Below are positions 16,716-25,947 of a DNA stretch of 64,000 nucleotides, one piece after another. Origin of the DNA: Bacteriovoracaceae bacterium. GTDB lineage: Bacteria > Bdellovibrionota > Bacteriovoracia > Bacteriovoracales > Bacteriovoracaceae. The notes beneath the pieces are model-generated. The model was not told the origin of the DNA and ran no database searches. It worked only from the letters and a program-made list of their open reading frames with translations. The stretch is from contig JAMPXB010000018.1 in assembly GCA_023701435.1 (NCBI GenBank), forward strand, positions 1 to 64,000, read 5' to 3'. The position numbers and the translations under genes are program-made. Position 1 is the stretch's first letter. Each line of letters starts with the position of its first letter.

Positions 16716-17709
16716 AGTTTATGTTGAAGAAGACATCAAGGATCATCCCCGGACATTAAGTATTCTGAAGAAAGTTCAGAAAGAAGCTCTTCTCATTGAG
16801 AAATTCGATGATCTCTGGGGCCGCTCTAAAAAGCCCTACCTTCAAAAAAGAGACTCACTCAATCTCTTTCTGGCACGAAAACATGGGCAGCTTTTAAAAC
16901 TTGCTCCTGACGCTTATGGGTCGGCCGGTGAACCCCATTATTACTTTATTCATGCCTATAACTGCATTTACGAGTGTCAGTACTGCTATCTTCAGGGGTA
17001 TTTTAATACCCCCGACATCGTGCTGTTCATTAATCATGAAGAAATCATTCAAGAGATGGAAAAGGCCCTGCTGTCTCACCCTGGAACGAGGGTATGGTTT
17101 CATGCGGGTGAGTTTTCAGACTCTCTCGCCCTGACTCATTTAACAGGTGAACTTGAACTGTATCATGATTTTTGCCAAAAGCATCCAGAAGCGGTGATTG
17201 AACTCAGAACGAAATCGGTTAATACCCGCGAACTTGAAAAGCTCACTCCACTTCCTAATTTCATTATCAGCTTTTCACTTTCACCCAATGAGATGGCCCG
17301 CAGAGTTGATTTAAAAACACCCTCAACTTCGGCCCGACTGAAAGCGATGCATAAGCTTTATGAGCTCGGTTTTAAAATCGCCGCACACTTTGATCCTATT
17401 ATTTTTGAGGATCAATTTAAGGCCCGCTATCAGGAACTGCTGCAAACGATGCAGGAGCTTAAACTCACTGAAGAATTGGAGTACCTCTCTCTTGGGGTAG
17501 TCCGCTTTACCAAAGAGGTTTATCGGGATGCCGAGAGAAATTATCCTGATTCAGTGATTCATACGGGCCCTATGGTCAAGAGCTTTGATGGCAAAGTCAG
17601 GTATCATCGTCCTATGAGAATGTGGATTATGAACAGCATTAAGGAACTCTCCATTCAAGCGGGCGTTAAACCGGAATGCATTTATCTGTGCATGGAAGAG
17701 AATGCTTAA
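16693..17709 (+). CDS. SPL-family radical SAM protein (not a canonical spore photoproduct lyase)
   Basis: The 338-residue protein has the CX3CX2C cluster motif (CIYECQYC, Cys 91, 95 and 98) that binds the [4Fe-4S]/SAM cofactor, and aligns along its length with spore photoproduct lyase, the repair enzyme for UV damage in spores. The hydrogen-donor Cys of the Bacillus enzyme (in ACTSD) is replaced here: the matching stretch reads AGEFSD. No sporulation gene is near, so the reaction is probably different, though a DNA lesion could still be the substrate. The start could instead be the GTG at 16705, which has a GGAGAG box. It is the middle gene of a tightly overlapping three-gene operon. Confidence 0.82.
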   Translation: MERSVWNEVYVEEDIKDHPRTLSILKKVQKEALLIEKFDDLWGRSKKPYLQKRDSLNLFLARKHGQLLKLAPDAYGSAGEPHYYFIHAYNCIYECQYCYLQGYFNTPDIVLFINHEEIIQEMEKALLSHPGTRVWFHAGEFSDSLALTHLTGELELYHDFCQKHPEAVIELRTKSVNTRELEKLTPLPNFIISFSLSPNEMARRVDLKTPSTSARLKAMHKLYELGFKIAAHFDPIIFEDQFKARYQELLQTMQELKLTEELEYLSLGVVRFTKEVYRDAERNYPDSVIHTGPMVKSFDGKVRYHRPMRMWIMNSIKELSIQAGVKPECIYLCMEENA

Positions 17710-18178
17710 AAAACCTGAACTCTTTAATAATGGTTTTCATCTTAGTTATTTCCCCTTGGGTGATGAGATTAAAGATCTGGTCATTCATGAGAACTGGGAA
17801 AAGCTTGATCAGGAATTTAAAATCCTGACCGCCAAAGATGGACGACTGTTTAAATTTTTAAATGAGTTTCATGATTTTAATGAAATTGAATTTATCATCA
17901 GTATCAGAGATGCCCAGAATGACTGGGAAGAAGATGGCATCTGGCATGATGATGGTTCCCGAGTTTTTGCCTTCAGCCTGTCTTTAACTGTGGATGCCGA
18001 TCATCTGGAAGGCGGAAGGCTGGGCGTACGACAAAAAGGCTCTGAGAACTTATTTGAAATCCCCACTCCATCTTTTGGGACGATTATTCTTTTTCTCACC
18101 GGTATCTATGGATTTGAACACAAGATTCATCAGGTAACCAAAGGCCGCAGGATCATCATTGCCGGCTGGTGCTCTTAA
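17702..18178 (+). CDS. 2OG-Fe(II) oxygenase-like protein
   Basis: This 158-residue protein shows the iron triad of 2-oxoglutarate-dependent oxygenases: HDD in GIWHDDGSRV near residue 83, and a distal His and Arg in HKIHQVTKGRRIIIAGW near 142-155, which bind iron and 2-oxoglutarate. It overlaps the stop of the radical SAM gene by 8 bases, so it is co-translated. It may repair or modify the same substrate, as AlkB-like oxygenases do for alkylated bases, but the substrate is not known. Its stop overlaps the convergent VOC gene by four bases. Confidence 0.75.
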   Translation: MLKKPELFNNGFHLSYFPLGDEIKDLVIHENWEKLDQEFKILTAKDGRLFKFLNEFHDFNEIEFIISIRDAQNDWEEDGIWHDDGSRVFAFSLSLTVDADHLEGGRLGVRQKGSENLFEIPTPSFGTIILFLTGIYGFEHKIHQVTKGRRIIIAGWCS

Positions 18179-18615
18179 CTATAAAGCTCGTTAAAACGTT
18201 TCTGAAGCTCTCTGGGTGGCACATCTTCCATATGGGTCGCGAGGATCCAGTGATGACCAAAGGGATCTTTAATTCTGCCCGTGCGGTCACCATAAAATTG
18301 CTTTTCAATAGGAGAGATTCCTTCGGCCCCCGCCCTGATGACAGACTCGTAGAGGGCCTCCACATCACCGGTATAGAGCTGAAGAACCACAGACGGCACC
18401 CCACTAGGAGTAGGGCCTTCTGAAAGCATGATCACAGTGTCTTCAATCTTGATTTCAGCGTGTATGACAACTTTATTAGGGTCTTCAAGTTTCATGATAA
18501 TTTCAGCACCAAAAGCATCATTATAAAACTTCAGGGCCTTATGGACATCTTTAACATGAAGGTGAACGGTGACGGTTTTGTATTCTCGGGGGACGTAGTT
18601 TGGGGTCACACTCAT
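18175..18615 (-). CDS. VOC/glyoxalase-superfamily protein
   Basis: A 146-residue protein of the PhnB/glyoxalase type. The first beta-alpha-beta-beta-beta module (TVHLHVKDVHKALKFYNDAFGAE) and the second (YGDRTGRIKDPFGHHWILATH) each contribute metal ligands (His and Glu). Such proteins bind a divalent metal and act in detoxification or as bleomycin-resistance-like proteins. The specific substrate cannot be told. It lies 9 bases from the start-distal end of cysK, on the same strand, so both may be in one transcript. Confidence 0.82.
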   Translation of the reverse strand: MSVTPNYVPREYKTVTVHLHVKDVHKALKFYNDAFGAEIIMKLEDPNKVVIHAEIKIEDTVIMLSEGPTPSGVPSVVLQLYTGDVEALYESVIRAGAEGISPIEKQFYGDRTGRIKDPFGHHWILATHMEDVPPRELQKRFNELYS

Positions 18616-18624
18616 CTGTGCTCC

Positions 18625-19533
18625 TTATGCTTCAAATAATCCCGGGATAGAAAGATATCTTTCGCCAGTATCATAACAGAAGGTCAAAACTCTTCCTTGG
18701 CCCTTGGCCAATACTTTACTCACGGCTGCCAAAGAGGCACCTGATGAAATACCAACAAAGATGCCTTCTTCTTTGGCCACTCTTTGCGCCATAGTGAAGG
18801 CCTCATCTTTGGTGATGGTGATAACATCATCAATAATAGTACGGTCCACAATCGAAGGGATAAAACCGGTTCCAATGCCCTGAATGGCATGAGGTCCGGG
18901 GGCCCCGCCAGAGAGCACCGGTGAATCGGCCGGCTCAACGGCCACCACTTTTAACTTTGGAAATTTTTCTTTTAAAACTTTTCCTACCGCCGTGAGGTGC
19001 CCGCCGGTACCAACACCAGTCACTAGATAATCAAATCCCTGAGGAAAATCTTTGAGGATTTCCTGGGCAGTGGTTTCTGCATGGACTTTAAGGTTATCTG
19101 GGTTTTCAAACTGCATGGGGATCCAGGAAGCGGGGTTAGCAGCATGCAGCTCCTGGGCCTTCTCGATAGAGCCTTTGATGCCCTTCTCTTTTGGAGTGAG
19201 TTCAAAAGAGGCCCCATAAGCGGCCATCACTCGGCGGCGTTCAACTGACATGCTCTCAGGCATGACCAGAATGAGTTTATAACCTTTAACGGCACAAACC
19301 ATGGCGAGCCCAATTCCAGTATTGCCGGAAGTGGGTTCAATAACGGTCATCCCTTTTTTTAGGTCGCCGCGCTTTTCAGCTTCTTCGATCATAGAAAGGG
19401 CAATTCTATCTTTAATAGAAGCTCCCGGATTTTGCCTTTCAAGTTTTATCCACACTTCAGAGGAGCCGAATAAACGGTTGATCTTTACGTGTGGAGTATT
19501 ACCAATGACATCCAGGATTGATTGCCCTTTCAT
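18625..19533 (-). CDS. cysK: Cysteine synthase (O-acetylserine sulfhydrylase)
   Basis: The 302-residue protein carries the PLP lysine in [11 protein letters not shown] (near residue 41), the substrate loop [10 protein letters not shown] and the Gly-rich phosphate loop [12 protein letters not shown], all typical of O-acetylserine (thiol)-lyase. It makes cysteine from O-acetylserine and sulfide in the cytoplasm. Length and motifs agree with CysK, and a CysM-type specificity cannot be excluded. It lies between the transketolase and the VOC gene on the same strand, with gaps of 10 and 9 bases, suggesting one transcript. Confidence 0.9.
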   Translation of the reverse strand: MKGQSILDVIGNTPHVKINRLFGSSEVWIKLERQNPGASIKDRIALSMIEEAEKRGDLKKGMTVIEPTSGNTGIGLAMVCAVKGYKLILVMPESMSVERRRVMAAYGASFELTPKEKGIKGSIEKAQELHAANPASWIPMQFENPDNLKVHAETTAQEILKDFPQGFDYLVTGVGTGGHLTAVGKVLKEKFPKLKVVAVEPADSPVLSGGAPGPHAIQGIGTGFIPSIVDRTIIDDVITITKDEAFTMAQRVAKEEGIFVGISSGASLAAVSKVLAKGQGRVLTFCYDTGERYLSIPGLFEA

Positions 19534-19543
19534 GGGACCTCAC

Positions 19544-21844
19544 TTATTTTTTTATTCTATCCTTCACTTGATCAAAAATAGTGCTGGCAGTATCCAGAAC
19601 TTTGCCGGCAGTCTTTTCAACCTTGGCCTTGATCTCATCTTTTGGATATTTTGCCATCAACTCTTCAACTTTCTTAGTGGCATCTTCTTTGGAGATTCCA
19701 AATTTTTCCTGAACCAAAGAAACCATTGAAGCAGCATTACCTTTTACTTTTTCCAGATCTTTTTCAGAAATAGAATCCCATTTTCTTTTTGCTTCATGAG
19801 AAATTTCTTTCCATTTAGACTTGAGCATTTCCGCATCGAGATTCATAAAACTTCCTCTATTGTGTAGGGTTTGGGCCGCTTCGATAATAGCATGTGCATC
19901 AACTTGGTGCTTAGCATACAATTCGTCGGCAGAATAAGCACTCTGGCCAAACTCTCCTCTTACAGCGAGGGAGATAATATCAAATTCATAGCCAAGAAGC
20001 TTTAACTGATGAGTCAGCTGACTGCCCATACCACCAATTAACTGATGATCTTCAACAGTCACTACTTTGGATCCGCTATCTTCAATCCACTTTCCGATTT
20101 GCGTAAAGTCTGAGTGATTAACAAAACTATGATTGATGACACTGGCCCCAATTCCCAAGGCCTTCAGTTGATCTCTCGCCTCCAGGCCTTTGGCCACCAG
20201 GGAACCGGAAACAACAATCGCTACATCTTCACCACTGGAAAGCTTTTGCGGAACATGAAGGTCATAGTTAAGCCCTTCCTGCACTTCTAAGGCAAAATTT
20301 TCACGACCTATAAAGAAGATATAAGACTCACCGTCGTTTCCGCTTTCACGCTCGAAAGCAATCTTTTTAACGGCACCATAAATATACTCTTCGGCTTCTT
20401 TAGCTGAAGCGACGTTTACAATATTCAGATGAGGGATGCTGGCCAGGGCGCTCATATAAGTCAAAGACTGATGGCTTGCTCCATCTGCGGCATCCTGAAA
20501 TCCTGTGTGAGAGAAAACAGCAATCACCGGGGCCTGAGAAAGAGAGGCCATGATTAAAGGAAGATTTCCTTTTGTTACGCCAAAGGCGGCAAAAGTATCA
20601 ACCACCGGAATATAACCGGCCTTACTCATACCAATCGCAGTAGAAACCATGTTGGCCTCGGCCACACCAATATCAATGTAATGATCTGGAAAATCTGTAT
20701 GGAATCCTTTAACACCGGTAGAACTCTGAAGATCACTGGTAATAGAGAAAACAGGATAGTTGTCTTTAGCAGCTCGTGAAAGAGCACGGGAAACACCGAC
20801 TTGAATCTTGTCTTTAGGAGCACCAGTTGAAGATTTTTTCTCAGGCTTAACAGTCAGATCATTGGCCCAGCTGGTGAACTCTGCCGGAACCTCATCACTT
20901 CCCCAGATCTCTTTTAAGAAAGCATGGATGCCTTCGTCATGGGCCTTCAAAGGAAAACCGTGACCGCCGGAAGCTGAATCAGCAGTAGATTTAACACCGT
21001 AGCCTTTAATAGTCTTGAGCCAGATGCAAATCGGTTTAGATGAATCTTTTTGAACCTTCGCCAGCGACTCTTCCAATGTATGGTAAATTTTTTCCAAGTC
21101 GTGACCATTCTCTAGTTTAATCACATCCCAACCCTGGGCCGCCAGGGACTCAAAAGTTGGTTGCATAGAAAATGAATCTTTATCAATTCTTCCACCAAGC
21201 TTGGTGTTATTATCAGAAAGAATGAGAATGAAAGGATTAAGTTTTCCTTTCTGAGCTAGTCCAGGAACGGCACTGAAAGCTTCTTTCGCCTCACCTTCCA
21301 TGGAAGCTCCATCAGAAAGAGAAACAATTGTCGTGCGAGCGCGACCGGCAATTTTGTCGGCCAGGGCCAGACCTTGTGCCTGAGGGAAAGCTGAACCCAA
21401 TGGACCATTAGAAAGCAAAACACCTTCTGGATAAAGATGAGACTCTCCATGCCCAGTTAATTTTGAATTCATTGAACGGAAACCTTTAAGTGTTTCCAGA
21501 GTCAAATCACCATAACCCAGGACAGTTCTGAGAGCGTAAATACCATTTTCAGCATGGCCAATATCATTAACGAAGTTAAATTTCTCAAACCAGTTTTTCT
21601 CTTTAAACATAAGAGCGTGAAGGGCCGTCCAGGCTTCAGTCATGGCGGAAGGACCACCCCAGTGGCAAGCAGCTCCACCGTTTACAGCGGCCAAGTCCAT
21701 AAGAGCGATCAAAGATCTTGTGGCCTTAGGATTTGCCACCTTCATCTCTTTTTGCTTAGCGTCTTTAATCGTTACAGAATAACGAGGCTCGCCCACAGGT
21801 GCCGGCAGAAGTTTTGATTTAATATTCAAGGGTTTAAGTGACAT
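19544..21844 (-). CDS. tkt: Transketolase fused to a C-terminal CsbD-like domain
   Basis: A single 766-codon frame. Residues 1-660 are a transketolase: the TPP-binding motif SDGASMEGE with Asn-Asn downstream, the pyrimidine-binding domain (IDIGVAEANM) and the C-terminal domain. It moves two-carbon units in the non-oxidative pentose phosphate pathway. From residue 667 the frame continues with a CsbD-type stress domain (MLKSKWKEISHEAKRKWD, then SLVQEKFGISKEDATKKVEEL), which is normally a free small protein, plus a final amphipathic Lys-rich helix. An ATG at 19846 begins exactly at the CsbD domain and has its own AGAGGAAG box, so a free 100-residue protein may be made as well. Such a fusion is unusual. 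A lost stop codon is the likeliest origin. Confidence 0.88.
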   Translation of the reverse strand: MSLKPLNIKSKLLPAPVGEPRYSVTIKDAKQKEMKVANPKATRSLIALMDLAAVNGGAACHWGGPSAMTEAWTALHALMFKEKNWFEKFNFVNDIGHAENGIYALRTVLGYGDLTLETLKGFRSMNSKLTGHGESHLYPEGVLLSNGPLGSAFPQAQGLALADKIAGRARTTIVSLSDGASMEGEAKEAFSAVPGLAQKGKLNPFILILSDNNTKLGGRIDKDSFSMQPTFESLAAQGWDVIKLENGHDLEKIYHTLEESLAKVQKDSSKPICIWLKTIKGYGVKSTADSASGGHGFPLKAHDEGIHAFLKEIWGSDEVPAEFTSWANDLTVKPEKKSSTGAPKDKIQVGVSRALSRAAKDNYPVFSITSDLQSSTGVKGFHTDFPDHYIDIGVAEANMVSTAIGMSKAGYIPVVDTFAAFGVTKGNLPLIMASLSQAPVIAVFSHTGFQDAADGASHQSLTYMSALASIPHLNIVNVASAKEAEEYIYGAVKKIAFERESGNDGESYIFFIGRENFALEVQEGLNYDLHVPQKLSSGEDVAIVVSGSLVAKGLEARDQLKALGIGASVINHSFVNHSDFTQIGKWIEDSGSKVVTVEDHQLIGGMGSQLTHQLKLLGYEFDIISLAVRGEFGQSAYSADELYAKHQVDAHAIIEAAQTLHNRGSFMNLDAEMLKSKWKEISHEAKRKWDSISEKDLEKVKGNAASMVSLVQEKFGISKEDATKKVEELMAKYPKDEIKAKVEKTAGKVLDTASTIFDQVKDRIKK
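19851..19858 (-). promoter_or_regulatory. Internal ribosome binding site before the CsbD domain
   Basis: AGAGGAAG lies four bases ahead of the in-frame ATG at 19846, inside the transketolase frame. Position and strength are those of a true Shine-Dalgarno, and the ATG matches the first residue of CsbD-like proteins. It predicts that both the fusion and a separate CsbD protein (19544-19846) are produced. Confidence 0.65.
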
Positions 21845-21935
21845 GAAGGACCACCTTTAAAATGAATGGAAGTTGAATTGATGAGAGTATGAAACCCCAA
21901 AAGAGCTAAGTCCACAAGATTCTTCTGTTTTACGC

Positions 21936-21964
21936 TTGCCAACGTTCTTCATACAGTTTAAATT
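21936..21964 (+). promoter_or_regulatory. Likely sigma-70 promoter of rpmB
   Basis: TTGCCA (21936-21941) and TAAATT (21959-21964) are separated by exactly 17 bases, about 40 bases upstream of the rpmB start. Position and spacing fit a housekeeping promoter. Divergent transketolase transcription starts from the same 160-base gap. Confidence 0.6.
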
Positions 21965-22005
21965 CTTGGGACTTTTCAATAAGACTAACGACAAGGGAAA
22001 TTATT

Positions 22006-22227
22006 ATGGCACGTCAATGTGATCTAACTGGTAAGAGCCGTCAGGCAAACCATAAAGTGTCTCACTCAAACATCAAGACACGTACTTTCAAACAGCCAAA
22101 CCTTAAGACAAAGAAAGTTTTTGATCCTGAGTCTGGACAAACTATTCGTCTCAAGCTGGCCACTTCTACAATTAAGACTCTCGATAAAATGGGTCTTTCT
22201 AAATTTTTACGTAAGTACTACAAGTAG
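22006..22227 (+). CDS. rpmB: 50S ribosomal protein L28
   Basis: The 73-residue basic protein begins MARQCDLTGKSRQANHKVSH, the hallmark of bacterial L28, and keeps the NIKTRTFKQPN core and a Lys-rich C-terminus (FLRKYYK). L28 sits on the large subunit near the exit site. The gene is monocistronic, with its own promoter and a strong terminator right after it. It is not next to rpmG here; that lies 4 kb away. Confidence 0.95.
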   Translation: MARQCDLTGKSRQANHKVSHSNIKTRTFKQPNLKTKKVFDPESGQTIRLKLATSTIKTLDKMGLSKFLRKYYK

Positions 22228-22259
22228 TAGTATAAATAACCTTTACCATAAAAAGTAAC

Positions 22260-22288
22260 GGGCCCACGAATGTGGGCCCTTTTTTTTC
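22260..22288 (+). terminator. Strong terminator after rpmB
   Basis: An 8-bp GC stem (GGGCCCAC / GTGGGCCC) with loop GAAT is followed by eight or more T. It ends the rpmB transcript and separates it from the convergent S8 protease gene, two bases away. Confidence 0.93.
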
Positions 22289-22289
22289 T

Positions 22290-24011
22290 TTAATAGATAA
22301 CTTTAACTTCTTTAATCACCACTCCCCATCGGGCCTGGCTTGAGTCAGATGAAAACTCAACCGTTACAGAATTTGTTTCTGTGTAGTCAGTTTCATAGTT
22401 TTCGCCTTTGCCAGAGAGCTTTTCCATCACAATACCTTTAGCATCTTTGAAAGTAACAAAATCATAACCTGATTCAGTGTCATATTTTTCAACGACAAAC
22501 TTCACATACTTCGCCCCTGGGAAACTATATGTTTTGCTCTGTTTGGCGTTGTTGGCATAGGGGTGAACTGTTTCGAAAACTTCTGAAAGGGTTTCCACTC
22601 TCCAGGCATTCTCGTTTGGTTCCTGACGAGGAATACGGGTATTAGTCAGAAAGTTGTAAGCATTAACACGTCCGCCAGCGGCCGTTGATTTTCTGTAGGC
22701 AGATGTTGGAACTGTTGTCGCCATGAGGCGGTTACGGAGTTCAAGAACTGGGAGTCTGCCTTGTTCAGCGATCAGAAGTCCTACTACCCCAGAAACGTGG
22801 GGAGTGGCCATCGAGGTGCCTGAGAAGACCTTATACTCTCCGCCAGGAGTGGAAGAAAGAACATTGCTACCAGGAGCTGCGACATGAACTGTTCTCTTAC
22901 CGAAGCAAGAAAAAGAAGAAAGAGCGTCCTGAGCAGTATGAGAAGCTACACTAATAACGTTATCAACCTGATAGTTAGCAGGATATGAAGGTTTTGCATC
23001 ATTGTTTGTTCCATCATTTCCGGCAGCCGCCACGAAGACGATACCTTTATCCTTAGCGGCCTTAATAGAATCTTCTAATGACTTAGAGAATCCACCTCCG
23101 CCCCAAGAGTTACTCATGATATCAACATTCATTTTAGTGGCGTAATCAATGGCCACAACAGCGTCGGCCAGTGAACCGGATCCTTCATCTGAAAGAAATT
23201 TCACGGCCATCAAAGATACATCTCCCATCACCCCGGCAACACCCATGCCGTTGTTGTGTTCGGCACCAATAGTACCGGCACAGTGAGTTCCGTGAGCGTT
23301 TCCATCCATGGGGTCACCGTTCTTGCCATTGGCATTCCATCCATGGACATCATCAATGTAGCCGTTACTATCATCATCAATGCCGTTTCCTGGAATCTCT
23401 TTATCATTGACCCACATATTGTTTTTAAGATCCGGATGATTGTAATCAATCCCGGTATCAATCACGGCGATGACTACTTTTTTATCACCTCTGGTAATTG
23501 ACCAGGTCTTTTCTGCGTCGACATCAGCGCCTTCTACACCTGGGGTTGTTGAAGAGCCGCCGTTTCGATCGGGCTCGTTGGCGCCAGTATTATTCAGACC
23601 CCAAAGTTTTCCATAAAGAGCATCATGAGGGGCCATGGCGCTTCGAACTTCTTTAATCGTTCCGGCCAGCATGCCTTCAACTGATGGAGTTGAATCAATC
23701 GCCTTATAGATGAAGTTTGGTTCTGCAAATGATACTTCAGAAAGACTATTAAGTTCATTCAGAAGGCTTTGAGTAGATTTATCATTGGATTTCAAAAGCA
23801 GGTAATCACCCGCAAGAAGTCTCAATTCCTTTTTAACTTCCGCACCTAAAAATGATTTCTTTGCCAGGAACTTTCCCATTAACCCTGGTTTTACTTTCAC
23901 CAGAACTTCACCTGGAACAAAAGGGGCCTCCAAAGACTGGGCCGTCTTGGCCATGGCACTGGTGGACAAAACTGCTAGACCTAAAACGGCGACAACAGAC
24001 ATCTTTTTCAT
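22290..24011 (-). CDS. Secreted subtilisin-family (S8) serine protease
   Basis: The 573-residue protein starts at the ATG at 24011 with an AGGAG box and a signal peptide (about 1-21). An inhibitor-like propeptide (PGEVLVKVKPG) follows, then the S8 catalytic domain with Asp in VIAVIDTGID (near 184), His in GNAHGTHC (near 240) and Ser in SGTSMATPH (near 399). The last 90 residues form a beta domain of CUB or proprotein-convertase type, which may bind substrate. Autocleavage of the propeptide should release the mature enzyme outside the inner membrane. Such proteases suit breakdown of prey protein. It is transcribed alone. Confidence 0.93.
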   Translation of the reverse strand: MKKMSVVAVLGLAVLSTSAMAKTAQSLEAPFVPGEVLVKVKPGLMGKFLAKKSFLGAEVKKELRLLAGDYLLLKSNDKSTQSLLNELNSLSEVSFAEPNFIYKAIDSTPSVEGMLAGTIKEVRSAMAPHDALYGKLWGLNNTGANEPDRNGGSSTTPGVEGADVDAEKTWSITRGDKKVVIAVIDTGIDYNHPDLKNNMWVNDKEIPGNGIDDDSNGYIDDVHGWNANGKNGDPMDGNAHGTHCAGTIGAEHNNGMGVAGVMGDVSLMAVKFLSDEGSGSLADAVVAIDYATKMNVDIMSNSWGGGGFSKSLEDSIKAAKDKGIVFVAAAGNDGTNNDAKPSYPANYQVDNVISVASHTAQDALSSFSCFGKRTVHVAAPGSNVLSSTPGGEYKVFSGTSMATPHVSGVVGLLIAEQGRLPVLELRNRLMATTVPTSAYRKSTAAGGRVNAYNFLTNTRIPRQEPNENAWRVETLSEVFETVHPYANNAKQSKTYSFPGAKYVKFVVEKYDTESGYDFVTFKDAKGIVMEKLSGKGENYETDYTETNSVTVEFSSDSSQARWGVVIKEVKVIY

Positions 24012-24195
24012 TAACACTCCTAGCTCCAAAAAATTTAAGCACATTCTTAATTGTAGGAGTTCTTCAGTATTTTTCAGGGGGTAGGCAAAATTAGCTTACG
24101 CAACAAGTCAATTACCGAATTGGCCAGACGACCTAGTTTTCCGCTCTTTATCAAATTGCAGACTTGAGTCACAATAGAAGGAGAAAGGAAATTTC

Positions 24196-24933
24196 ATGAT
24201 TTACAATAAAAGTGGCCACCCTGTTGAAGTAAAAAAAATCTCCATCCGTCTATGGGGTTTGAGAGATGAAATTGAAGCGGCCATTGGCAGAAGAATGAAA
24301 GAATGTGAAGCCGCCGGCATTCCTCTGTACATTGAAGACATTAAAAACTTTTATAAAATAAATGATCACTCCTCCATGCCGGATAATGTGATTCCTATGG
24401 GAAGCAAATCCACTGGTGAAGACATGAATACTCTGATGGAGTCCTTGGGTGAAGAGACCCAGAATGAAGGCACCAGTGGTGCCCTCAACGAGGCAGAGGA
24501 AATCATTGCTGAACAGACACTTCAGGGCCTTGAAACCAAAACTCCTAATCCGATTCTGGAGCGTCCTTATCAGAGACAAGCACCGGATCTGGACAAGGTC
24601 TCTTATGGATTTACCCTTCTTTCAGACATCAACATGGAGCAAATGCTGAGCTTTACCAAGGATAAGTTTCTCCAAGGCCAGTCAGTGGTCATTGAATTTC
24701 TTATTCCACAAAACTTCATGCTGACCGCCGATGTGACCTATTGCCATCATTATGCCATGAGAAGCCGAATTATCAGTTCAACCAAGCCTGATTATCGGGT
24801 TCAATGCAAATTCACATTCAGTATGAAGGGCGAAAGGAATAACCTCAGAAACTTTCTAAAATCTATCGAGCCCAATGTTACTGATAAGAAAAAAAACAAG
24901 AAAGATAATGAAGATGATTCACTTGGTATCTAA
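24196..24933 (+). CDS. Conserved-looking cytoplasmic protein, possible PilZ-like domain
   Basis: A 245-residue protein with a strong AAGGAGAAAGG box. The N-terminal 50 residues are charged and helical (GLRDEIEAAIGRRMKECEAA). A low-complexity acidic linker (about 70-130) follows, then a beta-rich C-terminal domain (VSYGFTLLSDINMEQMLSF, then QSVVIEFLIPQNFMLTADV) that resembles PilZ domains in outline but lacks a clear RxxxR motif, so c-di-GMP binding is doubtful. The end is very basic. The next gene starts 18 bases after the stop, so the two are probably co-transcribed. The function is not known. Confidence 0.55.
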   Translation: MIYNKSGHPVEVKKISIRLWGLRDEIEAAIGRRMKECEAAGIPLYIEDIKNFYKINDHSSMPDNVIPMGSKSTGEDMNTLMESLGEETQNEGTSGALNEAEEIIAEQTLQGLETKTPNPILERPYQRQAPDLDKVSYGFTLLSDINMEQMLSFTKDKFLQGQSVVIEFLIPQNFMLTADVTYCHHYAMRSRIISSTKPDYRVQCKFTFSMKGERNNLRNFLKSIEPNVTDKKKNKKDNEDDSLGI

Positions 24934-24951
24934 TACCGGTATAATGTTTTC

Positions 24952-25947
24952 ATGAAGGCCCAACGAAGACATACACTCTCTACCTTTTTGGTAGTTTTTT
25001 TCTTTTTTATACTCCTTTTTTTAGGACTATTTGCTGAAGTCTTCGAATCACAAACTCCTGAAGTCGACATTGCTCAAATTTATGCCAACCCAGTTCCGGT
25101 GAGTGAACTTCAACAGCTGAAAAGTTTTAAACTCACAAACAAGCACGGCAATTTTGTTTTTGAAAACACTCACCCACAGCAAAACCTTTCTGGCCCTTGG
25201 CAAATGATTGAGCCTCAAGTCCTGAAACTTAAAAGTGATGTTATTTCAAAAATTATAGACGCCCTAAACGTCATCAGAGTCCGAAATTTTCACCGTCTAG
25301 AGCCTATTAATATTACCAGCTTCTCTTTAGATAACCCGACCCTGACATTGTTTTTTACCAATCAGAAAAACAAGAATTTCGAAATTAAAATCGGTCTTAT
25401 CAATCCGATAGATAACTCGGCCTACCTATCTCTTTCCGGCCAGGATCAGATTTATCAGATCGACCCGATTGAAATGGCCCTGGAAAGTTATGATCTGGCA
25501 CAATTGGTTGAATCCAAAGTTTTTGCCTTTAACATGGCCTCCCTAAATTCCCTTGAAGTTCAGGGAAAGAATGGGTTCTTGATGAAGATGACAAAGAAAG
25601 AAGATCATTGGCAGGACCAGGATGGTGCAAAACTAGCAACAGCAAAGGTCGAAAAATTTATTGAGCGTCTTGAAGAAGTGAAAAGTTATTCGATCCTTGA
25701 TCAATTAAATGCCGATCAGCAGAGCTTCATGGAAAACACCATGACCTCTCCGATTTACAGGCTCAAAGTCATATCGACCCAAGGTGTACGTAATTTCAAC
25801 ATCAGTGAAGTTAAGGGCCAGCTACCAGGTATGAACGTCATTAAAAGCGGTACTTATGCTCTCTCAAATGATGAGAAGCAGTCCTTTATCCTGATTGATG
25901 GGGCCCAGTTAAAAATGCTGCAAACCAAGAGCTCTGAGCTCAAATGA
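24952..25947 (+). CDS. DUF4340-like membrane-anchored protein
   Basis: A 331-residue protein with one N-terminal transmembrane helix (FLVVFFFFILLFLGLFAEVF). The rest is repeated beta modules of the type KSFKLTNKHGNFVFEN and ANGWQMIEP-like Trp motifs (GPWQMIEPQ), the pattern of DUF4340 proteins, which often accompany ABC transport or gliding genes. No such gene is nearby. The domain should face the periplasm. It lies 18 bases after the previous gene. A weak hairpin, AGGTTCT / AGAACCT, at 26001-26020 may end the transcript. Confidence 0.65.
   Translation: MKAQRRHTLSTFLVVFFFFILLFLGLFAEVFESQTPEVDIAQIYANPVPVSELQQLKSFKLTNKHGNFVFENTHPQQNLSGPWQMIEPQVLKLKSDVISKIIDALNVIRVRNFHRLEPINITSFSLDNPTLTLFFTNQKNKNFEIKIGLINPIDNSAYLSLSGQDQIYQIDPIEMALESYDLAQLVESKVFAFNMASLNSLEVQGKNGFLMKMTKKEDHWQDQDGAKLATAKVEKFIERLEEVKSYSILDQLNADQQSFMENTMTSPIYRLKVISTQGVRNFNISEVKGQLPGMNVIKSGTYALSNDEKQSFILIDGAQLKMLQTKSSELK

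Noticed and set aside
16693-17709. Calling the SPL-like protein a true spore photoproduct lyase
   Set aside because: The donor cysteine is missing and there are no sporulation genes, so only the family name is used.
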